From PHBD01 sp964578535 (GTDB taxonomy: Bacteria; Desulfobacterota; Syntrophia; Syntrophales; PHBD01): a stretch of DNA of 64,000 nt. This document shows positions 35,039 to 44,639 of this stretch, piece by piece (positions within the stretch are counted from its first letter, which is position 1; each line of letters starts with the position of its first letter). The notes beneath the pieces are model-generated. The model ran no database searches. It was given only the letters and a program-made list of their open reading frames with translations, and had not been told where the DNA came from. The stretch spans positions 42,174-106,173 of the forward strand of contig CAZODI010000007.1 of the NCBI GenBank assembly GCA_964578535.1, read 5' to 3'. Position numbers and translations under genes: made by a program.

Positions 35039-35162
35039 GGGCTGTTGAAAAACACCCGTCTGCGGCGTTTCCCTCATCCTTCGCCATTCGACGTACCGAA
35101 AAGGGTACGACTCATGGCTCAGGATTTCGGGGGCCTTGCATCCGGGCATTTTTGAACAGCCC
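35039..35162. repeat. 124-bp inverted-repeat-ended element (MITE/REP-like)
   Basis: Ends are GGGCTGTTGAAAAA (35039-35052) and TTTTTGAACAGCCC (35149-35162), 14-bp terminal inverted repeats with one mismatch. The interior has an internal dyad (CGTACCGAAAAGGGTACG). No coding capacity. A degraded second copy lies at 22376-22484. The rest of the 34952-35310 gap between hslU and argB shows no gene. Confidence 0.7.
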
Positions 35163-35310
35163 GTCCCATGCTTCCGGCAGGGGCGTCCCAATGGCTCCTC
35201 TGGGAACCCCCGGTCGCGCCCCCGCGAACTCGAGCCGATCAGGGCAAAAGACGTTGAGGGGACGGATATGAAACCGTCCTCCTGATCGGCACATGCAGGA
35301 GACAAGACGA

Positions 35311-36201
35311 ATGAACATGCTGGAAAAGTCGATGGAGCGGGCGGAGATCCTCATGGAGGCCCTGCCCTACATCCGGAGGTTCTACAACAAGACCGTCGTG
35401 ATCAAGTACGGCGGCCATGCCATGCTGGATGAAGAGCTGAAGGACGGTTTTGCACGGGACGTCCTCCTGATGAAATACATCGGCATCAATCCCGTCGTGG
35501 TCCATGGCGGAGGTCCCCAGATCGGGACGCTCCTGAAGAAGCTCGGAAAGGACTCGAAGTTCGTCCAGGGCCACCGCGTCACCGACGCCGAGACGATGAG
35601 CATCGTCGAGATGGTCCTGGTGGGGTCGGTGAACAAGGAGATCGTGGGCCTCATCAACCGCCACGGCGGCAGGGCGGTGGGCCTGAGCGGCAAGGACGGC
35701 AGCCTCATCCATGCCGAGAAATACATCCTCAGCGAGGAGAAGTCCAAGGATACCCCCTCGGAGATCATCGATCTGGGCCTCGTGGGAAAGGTGAAATCGA
35801 TCAATGCGGAGCTGATCCTGTCCCTGACCCGCGACGGCTTCATCCCGGTCATCGCCCCTACCGGGGCGGGAGACGCGGGGGAGACCTACAACATCAATGC
35901 CGACATCGTCGCCGGCGAGGTCGCGGCGGCCCTGAAGGCGGAGAAGCTGGTTCTCCTCACCGACGTGTCGGGGGTCCTCGACGAGCGGAAGGAGCTCATC
36001 AACACGATGACGAACCGCCAGGCCCTGGACATGATCGAAGCGGGCGTGGTGGAAGGGGGCATGTTCCCCAAGGTCAAGTGCTGCCTGAAGGCCCTCAAGG
36101 GAGGAGCCGCAAAGGCCCACATCATCGACGGACGGCTGAAGCACGCCATCCTCCTCGAGATGTTCACGGACTCGGGGATCGGCACGGAAATCGTCCAGTA
36201 G
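35311..36201 (+). CDS. argB: Acetylglutamate kinase ArgB
   Basis: Phosphorylates N-acetyl-L-glutamate, second step of arginine synthesis. 296 residues. KYGGHAM and VHGGGPQIG are the ATP- and substrate-binding glycine loops; NINADIVAGEVAAAL and the late GGMFPKV segment are typical. An N-terminal helix of about 20 residues before the core is of the kind found in arginine-inhibited hexameric forms, suggesting feedback inhibition (inference). The start at 35311 follows AGGAGA at 8-nt spacing. First gene of the arginine operon; argD starts 19 bp after. Confidence 0.96.
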   Translation: MNMLEKSMERAEILMEALPYIRRFYNKTVVIKYGGHAMLDEELKDGFARDVLLMKYIGINPVVVHGGGPQIGTLLKKLGKDSKFVQGHRVTDAETMSIVEMVLVGSVNKEIVGLINRHGGRAVGLSGKDGSLIHAEKYILSEEKSKDTPSEIIDLGLVGKVKSINAELILSLTRDGFIPVIAPTGAGDAGETYNINADIVAGEVAAALKAEKLVLLTDVSGVLDERKELINTMTNRQALDMIEAGVVEGGMFPKVKCCLKALKGGAAKAHIIDGRLKHAILLEMFTDSGIGTEIVQ

Positions 36202-36220
36202 GAAAGGAAAACGGAAAAGA

Positions 36221-37408
36221 ATGAACTCCCAGGAATGGATGCAGCGGTTCGACCGGTCCGTCATGGGGACCTACAAGCGGTATCCCCTGGTCCTGAGCCG
36301 GGGTGAGGGATGCCGGGTCTGGGACCTGGAGGGGAAGGAATACCTCGACTGCGTCGCCGGGATTGCCGTCTGCAGCCTCGGCCACAGCCATCCGAAGGTT
36401 GTCGAGGCCATCCGGAAGCAGGCAGGCATCCTCACGCACGTTTCGAACCTGTACTATACCGAGGTCCAGGGACTCCTGGCGGAGCGTCTCGTCCAGGCAT
36501 CCTTCGCCGGGAAGGTCTTCTTCTGCAACAGCGGGGCCGAGGCGAACGAGGCGGCCATCAAGCTGGCGCGGAAGTACGGGAACGAGGTCCTCGGCGGGAA
36601 GAATGAGATCATCACGATGGAGGGCTCCTTCCACGGACGGACGCTGGCGACGATCACGGCGACGGGGCAGGCGAAGTTCCAGGCCGGCTTCGAGCCCCTG
36701 CCGGCGGGATTCCGCTATGTGCCCTACAACGACCTTTCCGCGCTGGAGGCGGCCGTCGACGGGAAGACCTGCGCGGTTCTCGTCGAGCCCGTCCAGGCGG
36801 AGGGAGGCGTCCGGGTCCCCGATCCGGGATACCTCCAGGGCGTGCGGGAGATCTGCGACCGGAAGGGAATCCTGTTGATCCTCGACGAGGTTCAGACGGG
36901 CATGGGCCGGACGGGAACGTTCCTGGCCCACGAAGCGGAGGGAATCACCCCGGACATTGCGACGCTGGCCAAGGCCCTGGGGAACGGCTTTCCCGTCGGG
37001 GCGATGCTGGCTACCGACAAGGTGGCCGCCGCCTTCGCGCCGGGAAACCACGCCTCCACCTTCGGCGGCAACCTGTTGGCCATGGCGGCGGGCCTGGCGG
37101 TCCTGTCAGTCCTTCTGGACGAAGGCCTCCTGCTGCGCGCCGCGGAGGCCGGGCGTTATTTTATCGAGAAGCTGCGGGCGCTCAAGGAAAAGCACGCCTC
37201 GATCCGGGACGTCCGGGGAAAGGGACTTCTCCTGGGCGTGGAGATGGACCGGGAAGTCGCCGGGATCCTGACCCGCTGCTCGGAGAAGGGTCTCCTGGTC
37301 GCCACGGCGGGGACCCATGTCGTGCGGTTCGTACCGCCTCTCGTCATCACCGCCGCCGAAATCGACCGGGCGGTGGAGATCCTGGACGGCGTTCTGGAGG
37401 AGCCATGA
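36221..37408 (+). CDS. argD: Acetylornithine aminotransferase ArgD
   Basis: PLP-dependent fold type I transaminase converting N-acetylglutamate semialdehyde to N-acetylornithine; may also serve in the diaminopimelate route. 395 residues. CNSGAEANEAAIKLAR, the FHGRT substrate loop, LILDEVQTGMGRTG with the PLP-ring Asp, and TLAKALGNGFPVGA with the Schiff-base Lys are all seen. Overlaps argF by 4 bp. argC and argJ are not in this window. Confidence 0.95.
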   Translation: MNSQEWMQRFDRSVMGTYKRYPLVLSRGEGCRVWDLEGKEYLDCVAGIAVCSLGHSHPKVVEAIRKQAGILTHVSNLYYTEVQGLLAERLVQASFAGKVFFCNSGAEANEAAIKLARKYGNEVLGGKNEIITMEGSFHGRTLATITATGQAKFQAGFEPLPAGFRYVPYNDLSALEAAVDGKTCAVLVEPVQAEGGVRVPDPGYLQGVREICDRKGILLILDEVQTGMGRTGTFLAHEAEGITPDIATLAKALGNGFPVGAMLATDKVAAAFAPGNHASTFGGNLLAMAAGLAVLSVLLDEGLLLRAAEAGRYFIEKLRALKEKHASIRDVRGKGLLLGVEMDREVAGILTRCSEKGLLVATAGTHVVRFVPPLVITAAEIDRAVEILDGVLEEP

Positions 37409-38319
37409 AGCGGGACCTTCTGACGGAATTCGACCTGACCATCGAGGAATTCGACCGGCTCTTCGCCCGGAGCGGCGAGATGAAGGCGGATCTCAGGCAG
37501 GGGCGCCCTCACCGCTCCCTTGCCGGGCAGGTGCTGGGGATGATCTTCGAGAAGTCTTCGACCCGCACGCGGCTATCCTTCGAAGTGGCCATGATCCAAC
37601 TGGGCGGGACGGCCATTTTCCTCTCCAGCCGCGACATCCAGATCGGACGGGGGGAAACGGTGGCCGACACTGCCCGGATCCTCTCCCGGTATGTCGACGG
37701 GGTCATGATCCGGACCTTCGGCCAGGAGATCGTGGAGGAATTCGCCCGGTACGCGACGATCCCCGTAATCAACGGCCTGACGGATCTCCTGCATCCCTGC
37801 CAGATCCTGAGCGACCTCTTCACCGTCATCGAGAAGCGGGGAGGTTACGAGAATCTGAAGATTGCGTATGTGGGGGACGGGAACAACATCGCCAATTCCT
37901 GGCTGAACACCGCCGCCCGGCTTCCGTTTCACCTGGCCCTGGCGTGCCCGGAGGGGTATGAGCCGGACCGGGAGATCCTGGACCGGGCCGTCCGGGAGGC
38001 CCCCCGCTCGGCCGCCCTTTTCCGGGATCCCCGGGATGCCGTCCGGGATGCCGACATCGTTTATACGGACGTCTGGGCCAGCATGGGGCAGGAGGGCGAA
38101 AAGGACGTCCGGGCCAAGGCATTCCAGGGCTACTGCATCGACGAGGCACTCCTTGAACGGGCAAAGCCGGAGGTCCTGGTCATGCACTGCCTGCCGGCCC
38201 ATCGCGGGGAAGAGATCTCCGCCGCCGTCATGGACGGGCCGCGCTCCATCGTTTTCGACCAGGCGGAGAACCGCCTGCATGTACAGAAAGCCATCCTGGA
38301 GATGCTCATGGGCCGTTAG
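37405..38319 (+). CDS. argF: Ornithine carbamoyltransferase ArgF
   Basis: Makes citrulline from ornithine and carbamoyl phosphate. 304 residues, the anabolic length. SSTRTRLSFE (carbamoyl phosphate), HPCQILSDL, DVWASMGQE and HCLPAHRGEEI (ornithine loop with the catalytic Cys) are canonical. Coupled to argD by ATGA overlap. Confidence 0.96.
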   Translation: MKRDLLTEFDLTIEEFDRLFARSGEMKADLRQGRPHRSLAGQVLGMIFEKSSTRTRLSFEVAMIQLGGTAIFLSSRDIQIGRGETVADTARILSRYVDGVMIRTFGQEIVEEFARYATIPVINGLTDLLHPCQILSDLFTVIEKRGGYENLKIAYVGDGNNIANSWLNTAARLPFHLALACPEGYEPDREILDRAVREAPRSAALFRDPRDAVRDADIVYTDVWASMGQEGEKDVRAKAFQGYCIDEALLERAKPEVLVMHCLPAHRGEEISAAVMDGPRSIVFDQAENRLHVQKAILEMLMGR

Positions 38320-38395
38320 AGGCGGCCCGGACGAGACCGGAGGACACTCTCGCTTTCAGGCTCCAGGGAGTTCAAGAACACAGGAGGATTCAATC

Positions 38396-39763
38396 ATGGT
38401 GCAACCGGTAAAAAAAGTGGTGCTCGCCTACTCGGGCGGGCTCGACACATCCGTCATCGTCCAATGGCTCATCGAGACGTACGGCTGCGAGGTCATTGCC
38501 TTCGCCGCCGATGTCGGACAGAAGGAGGAACTGGACGGACTCAGGGAAAAGGCGATCAGTACGGGGGCCAGCCGATGCTACATCGACGATCTCCGGGACG
38601 AGTTCGCCCGGGACTTCATCTTCCCGGCGCTGAAGGCCAATGCCATTTACGAGGGGGTCTACCTCCTGGGAACGTCCCTGGCGCGGCCGCTGATCGCCAA
38701 GCGGCAGCTCGAGATCGCAACCCTCGAGGGCGCCGATGCCGTCTGCCACGGCGCCACCGGCAAGGGAAACGACCAGGTGCGCTTTGAGCTGACCTACATG
38801 GCGCTCAATCCGAACATCCGGATCATCTCCGCCTGGAAGGATCCGAACTGGATCTTCGATTCCCGGGACTCGATGTTCGACTACGCGGAGAAGCACGGAA
38901 TCCCGCTGCCGCTGACGAAGGACAAGCCCTATTCGAGCGACCGGAATTCGCTGCACATCTCCCACGAGGGGGCGATTCTGGAGGATCCCTGGGCGGAGCC
39001 GCCGGAGGACATCTTCGTCCTCACCGTCTCGCCGGAAGCCGCTCCGGACAAGCCGACCTATGTGGAAATCGACTTCGTCAAGGGGGTTCCCGTGGCGGTC
39101 GACGGCGTCCGCATGCTGCCGGCGGAGCTGATGGACCACCTGAACACGATCGCCGGGGCCAACGGCGTCGGACGGGTGGACATGGTGGAGAACCGGTTCG
39201 TGGGCATGAAGTCCCGGGGCGTGTACGAGACCCCCGGCGGCACGGTGCTGTGGGCGGCCCACCGGGCCATCGAGTCGATCACGATGGACCGGGAGGTCAT
39301 GTTCATGCGGGATTCGCTGATTCCCAAGTACTCCCAGCTCGTCTACAACGGATTCTGGTATGCCCCGGAAATGCAGGCCCTGCAGTGCTTCATCGACCAG
39401 ACCCAGGAAAATGTAACCGGCACCGCCCGGGTCAAGCTCTACAAGGGGAACTGCATCGTCGTCGGCAGGAAGTCACCCCTGACCCTCTATCGCGAGGACT
39501 TCGCGACGTTCGAGAAGGACCAGGTCTACAACCAGATGGACGCCACGGGATTCATCCGGCTGAACGCCCTCCGGCTCCGGATCAAGGCCATGGTCGAGCA
39601 GGAAAGGCTCCGCCAGGATGGGGAGCGGCGCGGTATCGAGCGCCGGATCAGCGAGCGGAGGAACGGCGACCGGCGGGGTGCGAAGGTGCCCATTCAGAAG
39701 GATGAGCGGGCTTCGGAGCGCCGCAGGGTGGCCCGCCGCACGAAGGAACGCCGGCAGAAATAG
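38396..39763 (+). CDS. argG: Argininosuccinate synthase ArgG with Arg-rich C-terminal tail
   Basis: ATP-dependent ligation of citrulline and aspartate. 455 residues; the catalytic core (~1-398) has the N-type ATP pyrophosphatase P-loop AYSGGLDTS, GATGKGNDQVRFE and GRKSPLTLY. After the core comes a 57-residue extension (~399-455) built of Arg/Glu clusters (ERRGIERRISERRNGDRRG, ASERRRVARRTKERR), absent from normal ~400-residue enzymes. It is in frame with no sign of a frameshift. The ATG at 38396 follows AGGAGG. argH follows 11 bp later. Confidence 0.95.
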   Translation: MVQPVKKVVLAYSGGLDTSVIVQWLIETYGCEVIAFAADVGQKEELDGLREKAISTGASRCYIDDLRDEFARDFIFPALKANAIYEGVYLLGTSLARPLIAKRQLEIATLEGADAVCHGATGKGNDQVRFELTYMALNPNIRIISAWKDPNWIFDSRDSMFDYAEKHGIPLPLTKDKPYSSDRNSLHISHEGAILEDPWAEPPEDIFVLTVSPEAAPDKPTYVEIDFVKGVPVAVDGVRMLPAELMDHLNTIAGANGVGRVDMVENRFVGMKSRGVYETPGGTVLWAAHRAIESITMDREVMFMRDSLIPKYSQLVYNGFWYAPEMQALQCFIDQTQENVTGTARVKLYKGNCIVVGRKSPLTLYREDFATFEKDQVYNQMDATGFIRLNALRLRIKAMVEQERLRQDGERRGIERRISERRNGDRRGAKVPIQKDERASERRRVARRTKERRQK

Positions 39764-39774
39764 GACGAAAAGCG

Positions 39775-41169
39775 ATGGCGCGAAAAGAAAAGCCCTGGGG
39801 AGGGCGCTTCAAGGGGGGGACGGACCGGGAGGTGGAGGCGTTCACGGCCTCCATCGCCTTCGACCGCCGCCTTTACCGCCACGACATCGAGGGCAGCATT
39901 GCCCATGCCCGCATGCTGGCCCGGCAGGGCATCCTGACCGCCCGGGAGGAGAAGGCCGTCGTCGCGGGCCTGAAGGGAATCCGGAAGGACTTCGATCGGG
40001 GGGTCCTGTCCTTTGCCGACGCCGATGAAGACGTCCACATGGCCGTGGAGAAGGAGTTGATCCGGCGCATCGGGGACGCCGGGGCGAAGCTTCACACGGG
40101 GCGGAGCCGCAACGATCAGGTGGCCCTGGACCTCCGCCTCTACCTGAGGGAGGAGATCGGCCATATCCTGGAGGGCATCGGGGTGCTCAAGGAAGCCCTG
40201 GCGGATCTGGCCGGCAGGGAGATCGACACGGTCCTGCCGGGCTATACCCACCTCCAGCGGGCCCAGCCGATTCTGCTGTCGCATTACCTCCTGGCCTATC
40301 GGGAGATGCTGGACCGGGACGAGAGCCGGTTCCGGGAGTGCCGGGTCCGGGTCAACGTGATGCCTCTCGGGGCGGGCGCCCTGGCCGGGACGGGGATCCC
40401 CATCGACCGGCGCGTCACGGCGGAGCTCCTGGAATTCCCGGAGATGACCCACAATAGCCTGGACGCCGTTTCGGACCGGGATTTCGCGGCGGAGTTCCTC
40501 TTTGACTGTGCCCTGCTCATGATGCACCTGAGCCGGTTCTGCGAGGACCTGATCCTGTGGTCCACGGAGGAGTTCCGGTTCATCGAGATCTCCGACGCCT
40601 TCACCACCGGCAGCAGCCTGATGCCCCAGAAGAAGAACCCCGACGTGGCGGAGCTCGTCCGAGGGAAGACGGGCCGGATCTACGGACACCTGGTGGCCCT
40701 CCTGACCGTGCTGAAGGGGCTGCCGATGACCTACAACCGGGACCTCCAGGAGGACAAGGAGCCGGTGTTCGACGCGGTGGACACCGTCCGGGCGAGCCTG
40801 TCGGTATTCACCCGGATGCTGGGGCAGGTTACCTTCCTCCGGGACCGGATGGAGAAGGCCGCAGCGGGTGGATTCTCGACGGCTACAGACGTGGCGGAGT
40901 ACCTCGTCAAGGCGGGGGTTCCCTTTCGGGAGGCTCATGGAATCGCCGGCCGGATCGTCGCCTTCTGCCTGGAGCGGGGAAAGACCCTGGAGGGGCTGAC
41001 GCTGGAGGAGTACCGGGCCTTTCACAAGGCCTTCCGGGAGGATATCCACGAGGCGGTCACGGTTCGCCGTTCCGTCGGCGCCCGGGACATCCCCGGCGGG
41101 ACGTCCGGAAAAGCGGTCCGGCAGAGGCTCCGGGAGATTGGGAGGCAGCGTGGGCGGACGAAGCGTTGA
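39775..41169 (+). CDS. argH: Argininosuccinate lyase ArgH
   Basis: Cleaves argininosuccinate to arginine and fumarate, last step of the pathway. 464 residues in the fumarase/aspartase superfamily. HTGRSRNDQVALDLRLYLR, the general-acid/base region TVLPGYTHLQRAQP, and the signature GSSLMPQKKNPD are present. The last 20 bp overlap the start of the LptM-like lipoprotein gene. Confidence 0.96.
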   Translation: MARKEKPWGGRFKGGTDREVEAFTASIAFDRRLYRHDIEGSIAHARMLARQGILTAREEKAVVAGLKGIRKDFDRGVLSFADADEDVHMAVEKELIRRIGDAGAKLHTGRSRNDQVALDLRLYLREEIGHILEGIGVLKEALADLAGREIDTVLPGYTHLQRAQPILLSHYLLAYREMLDRDESRFRECRVRVNVMPLGAGALAGTGIPIDRRVTAELLEFPEMTHNSLDAVSDRDFAAEFLFDCALLMMHLSRFCEDLILWSTEEFRFIEISDAFTTGSSLMPQKKNPDVAELVRGKTGRIYGHLVALLTVLKGLPMTYNRDLQEDKEPVFDAVDTVRASLSVFTRMLGQVTFLRDRMEKAAAGGFSTATDVAEYLVKAGVPFREAHGIAGRIVAFCLERGKTLEGLTLEEYRAFHKAFREDIHEAVTVRRSVGARDIPGGTSGKAVRQRLREIGRQRGRTKR

Positions 41170-41599
41170 GAAGCTGGTGATCCTGATCCTGTCGCTCATG
41201 ATCGCGGCGGCCTGGACCGGGTGCGGCAAGAAGGGCGATCCCCTTCCGCCGGATCTGGTGCTGCCGGCGGCGGCCCATGATCTCCGCATCGGGAAGGACG
41301 CGGAGAGCATCCGCGTTTCCTGGCTCCTGCCGGAAAGGGAACGGGACATCCGCCGGGTCGTCATCCAGCGCAGCGAGTTCCAGACGGTGCTGGATCGGTG
41401 CCCCGATTGCCCCCGGGATTTCCTGATCCTGGCGGATCTTCAGCCGGGAGATCCGCGGCTTGAACGGACGGGGAATCGCGCATTGGCCTACGTGGACCGC
41501 GATGTCCGGAGCGGACGGCTGTACATGTACCGGATTGTTTTGTGCAATAACAGGGGAGCGTGCAGCGATCCGTCGCTGCCTGTAGAAATCAAATTCTAA
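41150..41599 (+). CDS. LptM-like lipoprotein with a fibronectin III-like domain
   Basis: A 149-residue predicted lipoprotein. Lipobox A-W-T-G-C is followed at once by GKKGDPLPP, the short N-terminal signature of LptM/YifL-type lipoproteins. The mature part (~45-149) resembles a single fibronectin III-like beta domain (IRVSWLLP, YVDRDVRSGRLYMYRIV) and has four cysteines. The start is GTG at 41150, with GGGAGG upstream; a TTG at 41138 is possible. Lies between argH and lysA. Confidence 0.75.
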   Translation: MGGRSVEKLVILILSLMIAAAWTGCGKKGDPLPPDLVLPAAAHDLRIGKDAESIRVSWLLPERERDIRRVVIQRSEFQTVLDRCPDCPRDFLILADLQPGDPRLERTGNRALAYVDRDVRSGRLYMYRIVLCNNRGACSDPSLPVEIKF

Positions 41600-41632
41600 A
41601 CAGGGCGGGCCAGCCGCCGATATTCGGGAGCC

Positions 41633-42892
41633 ATGAACGATTTCCACTACCGGAACAACGAGCTGTGGTGCGAGGACGTCCCCCTGAAGGCCGTCGCGCG
41701 GAAGGCGGGAACGCCGACGTACGTCTACAGCCGCAGCACCCTGGAGCGGCATTTTACGGTCTTCGACCGGTCCTTCGAGAAGATCGACCACCTGGTCTGC
41801 TTTTCCGTGAAGTCGAACTCCAATACGGCGATCCTACGGATCTTCGCCCGGGAAGGCGGCGGCGTGGACATCGTCTCGGGCGGGGAGCTGTACCGGGCCC
41901 TGCAGGCCGGCGTGGACCCCCGCAAGATCGTCTATTCCGGCGTCGGAAAGCGGGTCGACGAGATCGAGTTCGCCCTGAAGGCGGGCATCCTCCTGTTCAA
42001 CGTCGAGTCTCTCCAGGAGCTCGATGTCATCGACGCCTGCGCCGCGCGCCTGGGAAAGAGGGCGCCCATCGCCTTGCGGGTAAATCCCGACGTCGATCCC
42101 CAGACGCATCCGTACATCTCCACGGGCCTCAAGGAGAACAAGTTCGGCATCAACGTGGAGCGGTCGCTCCAGGCGTACCGGCAGGCACGGAGCCTGCCCA
42201 ACGTGGAAATCCAGGGGGTCAGCTGCCACATCGGATCCCAGCTCACGAAGATGTCTCCCTTCGTGGATGCCCTGAAGCGCCTGAAGCGGCTGGTGAGCCT
42301 CCTGCGGAAGGAGGGCATCCGGATCCGCTACCTGGATCTGGGCGGGGGCCTGGGGATCACCTACCGGGAGGAGGAGCCGCCCCACCCTTCGGAGTACGCC
42401 CGGGCCGTCATGAAGGCCGCGAAAGACCTGGATGTCACCTTCATCTTCGAGCCGGGCCGCGTGATCGTGGGAAACGCAGGAATCCTGCTGACGAAGGTCC
42501 TGTACACCAAGACGAACGAAGACAAGCGGTTCATTGTGGTGGACGCGGGGATGAACGACCTGATCCGGCCCAGCCTGTATTCGTCATACCACGGGATCCA
42601 GCCGGTGCTGAAAAGCCGCCGGGAGACCGTGACGGCGGACGTGGTCGGTCCCATCTGCGAGTCCGGGGATTATCTGGCAAAGGGGAGGGAACTGCCGCTG
42701 TTCGAGCGGAACGAGCTGATGGCCGTCATGAGCGCCGGCGCCTACGGGTTCACCATGTCGTCGAACTACAACTCGCGGCCCCGGGCGGCGGAGGTTCTCG
42801 TGGACGGGAGTCGGTTCTCCGTGATCCGCCGACGGGAGACGTACCGGGACCTCGTGCGGGGGGAACGGATACCGGAGTTCCTTGCGGATTGA
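41633..42892 (+). CDS. lysA: Diaminopimelate decarboxylase LysA
   Basis: PLP enzyme of fold type III making lysine from meso-diaminopimelate. 419 residues. The Schiff-base Lys is in FSVKSNSN; HIGSQ, GGGLGI and EPGRVIVGNAG bind PLP phosphate; CESGDYLAK carries the active-site Cys; YGFTMSSNYNSRPR is at the dimer active site. Followed by dapA with a 42-bp gap. Confidence 0.96.
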   Translation: MNDFHYRNNELWCEDVPLKAVARKAGTPTYVYSRSTLERHFTVFDRSFEKIDHLVCFSVKSNSNTAILRIFAREGGGVDIVSGGELYRALQAGVDPRKIVYSGVGKRVDEIEFALKAGILLFNVESLQELDVIDACAARLGKRAPIALRVNPDVDPQTHPYISTGLKENKFGINVERSLQAYRQARSLPNVEIQGVSCHIGSQLTKMSPFVDALKRLKRLVSLLRKEGIRIRYLDLGGGLGITYREEEPPHPSEYARAVMKAAKDLDVTFIFEPGRVIVGNAGILLTKVLYTKTNEDKRFIVVDAGMNDLIRPSLYSSYHGIQPVLKSRRETVTADVVGPICESGDYLAKGRELPLFERNELMAVMSAGAYGFTMSSNYNSRPRAAEVLVDGSRFSVIRRRETYRDLVRGERIPEFLAD

Positions 42893-42934
42893 GGATATCA
42901 AAAAATAACATCAAGAATGATGGAGGAGGAGTCT

Positions 42935-43810
42935 ATGTTCAAGGGAGCAATCGTCGCCATTGTGACCCCCTTCCGGGACGGGAAGGTGGATGAGGAGGCG
43001 TACCGGAAGCTCATCGAGTTCCAGATCGCCAACGGCACGGACGGCATCGTACCCTGCGGGACCACGGGGGAATCGTCCACCCTGTCCCACGAGGAGCACG
43101 ACCGGGTCATCGACATCTGCGTGGACGCGGTGAAGAAGCGCGTTCCCGTCATCGCCGGCACGGGGTCCAACAGCACCGAGGAGGCGATCCGGATGACGCG
43201 CCACGCCTACGAAGTGGGCGCCGACGGGGCCCTGATGGTCTGCCCCTACTACAACCGGCCGACCCAGGAGGGCCTGTACCAGCACTACAAGGCGGTGGCG
43301 GAGGCCGTTCCGATCCCCATCATCGTCTACAACATCCCCAGCCGCACCGGCGTCAACCTGACCCCGGACACGCTGGCCCGCCTGGCGAAGATCTCCAACA
43401 TCGTGGGCGTCAAGGAGGCCTCGGGACTGATCAAGCAGATGAGCGACATCATCGGCCTGTGCGGAAAGGACTTCACGGTCCTCTCCGGGGACGACGGGTT
43501 TACCCTGCCGCTCATGGCAGTGGGTGGACAGGGGATCATTTCGGTCATTTCCAATGTCGCCCCGGCGGACATGGCGGGCCTGGTGGACGCGTTCTTCGCC
43601 GGAGACCTCAAGAAGGCGCAGGAGCTGCATCACAAGATGGCGCCGCTCATCGACGCCCTCTTTATCGAGACGAACCCGACGCCCGCCAAGGCGGCCCTCG
43701 CCATGATGGGCATGATCTCCGATGAAGTCCGGCTGCCTCTCTGGAAGCTATCCGACGGCAGCCGCGAGAAGCTCCGGAAGGTCATGCAGAACTACGGGCT
43801 CATCAAGTAA
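42935..43810 (+). CDS. dapA: 4-hydroxy-tetrahydrodipicolinate synthase DapA
   Basis: Condenses pyruvate with aspartate semialdehyde. 291 residues. GTTGESSTLS, the catalytic Tyr in CPYYNRPTQEG and the Schiff-base Lys in VGVKEASG are present. The start at 42935 (MFKGAIVAIVTPF) fits the family; it is preceded by GGAGGAGG, and the ATG 18 bp upstream would place that site inside the coding region. Confidence 0.96.
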   Translation: MFKGAIVAIVTPFRDGKVDEEAYRKLIEFQIANGTDGIVPCGTTGESSTLSHEEHDRVIDICVDAVKKRVPVIAGTGSNSTEEAIRMTRHAYEVGADGALMVCPYYNRPTQEGLYQHYKAVAEAVPIPIIVYNIPSRTGVNLTPDTLARLAKISNIVGVKEASGLIKQMSDIIGLCGKDFTVLSGDDGFTLPLMAVGGQGIISVISNVAPADMAGLVDAFFAGDLKKAQELHHKMAPLIDALFIETNPTPAKAALAMMGMISDEVRLPLWKLSDGSREKLRKVMQNYGLIK

Positions 43811-43822
43811 GGAGGAAGAGCC

Positions 43823-44629
43823 ATGGTGAAAGCCGTCGTTACCGGCGCAGGCGGAAAGATGGGGGGCCGGATCATCAACATGATCCAGGCCGCGGAAGGG
43901 ATTGAACTGTCCGGCGCCGCGGAGCGGAAGGACCACCCCTGGCAGGGCCGGGACATCGGTGAGTGCCTGGGCCTGGCAATCCGGGGGATCCGGGTCGGCG
44001 ACGACCTGGCCGCCGCTCTGGCCGGTGCGGACGTGGTCATCGACTTCACCCACCACGAGGCGTCGCTCCGCCACCTGGAGATCGCCCGGGACCTGGGGAA
44101 GGCCATCGTGATCGGCACGACGGGGATTCCCGCCGCCGCGATGGACAGGGTCCGGGAAATCGCAAAAGACGTCCGTTGCGTCCTGGCGCCGAACATGAGC
44201 GTCGGGGTGAACGTCCTCTTCAAAGTCCTGGACCTCGTGGCGGGGATCCTGGGGGACGACTACGACGTGGAGATCGTCGAGTCCCACCACAATCTGAAGA
44301 AGGACGCCCCCAGCGGCACGGCCATGAAGATGGCCCAGGTCATCGCCGCCCGGCTGGGCCGCGACCTGGACGAAGTGGGCGTCTACGAGCGGAAGGGGCT
44401 GATCGGGGAGCGGACGAAAAAGGAGATCGGCATCCAGACCCTCCGGGGCGGAGACATCGTTGGAGAGCACACGGTGATGTTCGTCACCGGCGGCGAAAGG
44501 CTGGAGCTGATTCACCGCGCCCATAGCCGCGACAACTTCGCCCGGGGCGCCGTCCGCGCGGCCAGGTGGATCATCGACCGGCCCAAGGGCCTCTACGACA
44601 TGCAGGACGTGCTGGGACTGCGCTCCTGA
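43823..44629 (+). CDS. dapB: 4-hydroxy-tetrahydrodipicolinate reductase DapB
   Basis: NAD(P)H-dependent reductase following DapA. 268 residues. The nucleotide loop is VTGAGGKMGGRI; the catalytic His-His/Lys region ESHHNLKKDAPSGTA and the final RAARWIIDRPKGLYDMQDVLGL are canonical. RBS AAGGAGG. folK starts 10 bp later. Confidence 0.96.
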   Translation: MVKAVVTGAGGKMGGRIINMIQAAEGIELSGAAERKDHPWQGRDIGECLGLAIRGIRVGDDLAAALAGADVVIDFTHHEASLRHLEIARDLGKAIVIGTTGIPAAAMDRVREIAKDVRCVLAPNMSVGVNVLFKVLDLVAGILGDDYDVEIVESHHNLKKDAPSGTAMKMAQVIAARLGRDLDEVGVYERKGLIGERTKKEIGIQTLRGGDIVGEHTVMFVTGGERLELIHRAHSRDNFARGAVRAARWIIDRPKGLYDMQDVLGLRS

Positions 44630-44639
44630 GGGAAATCCG

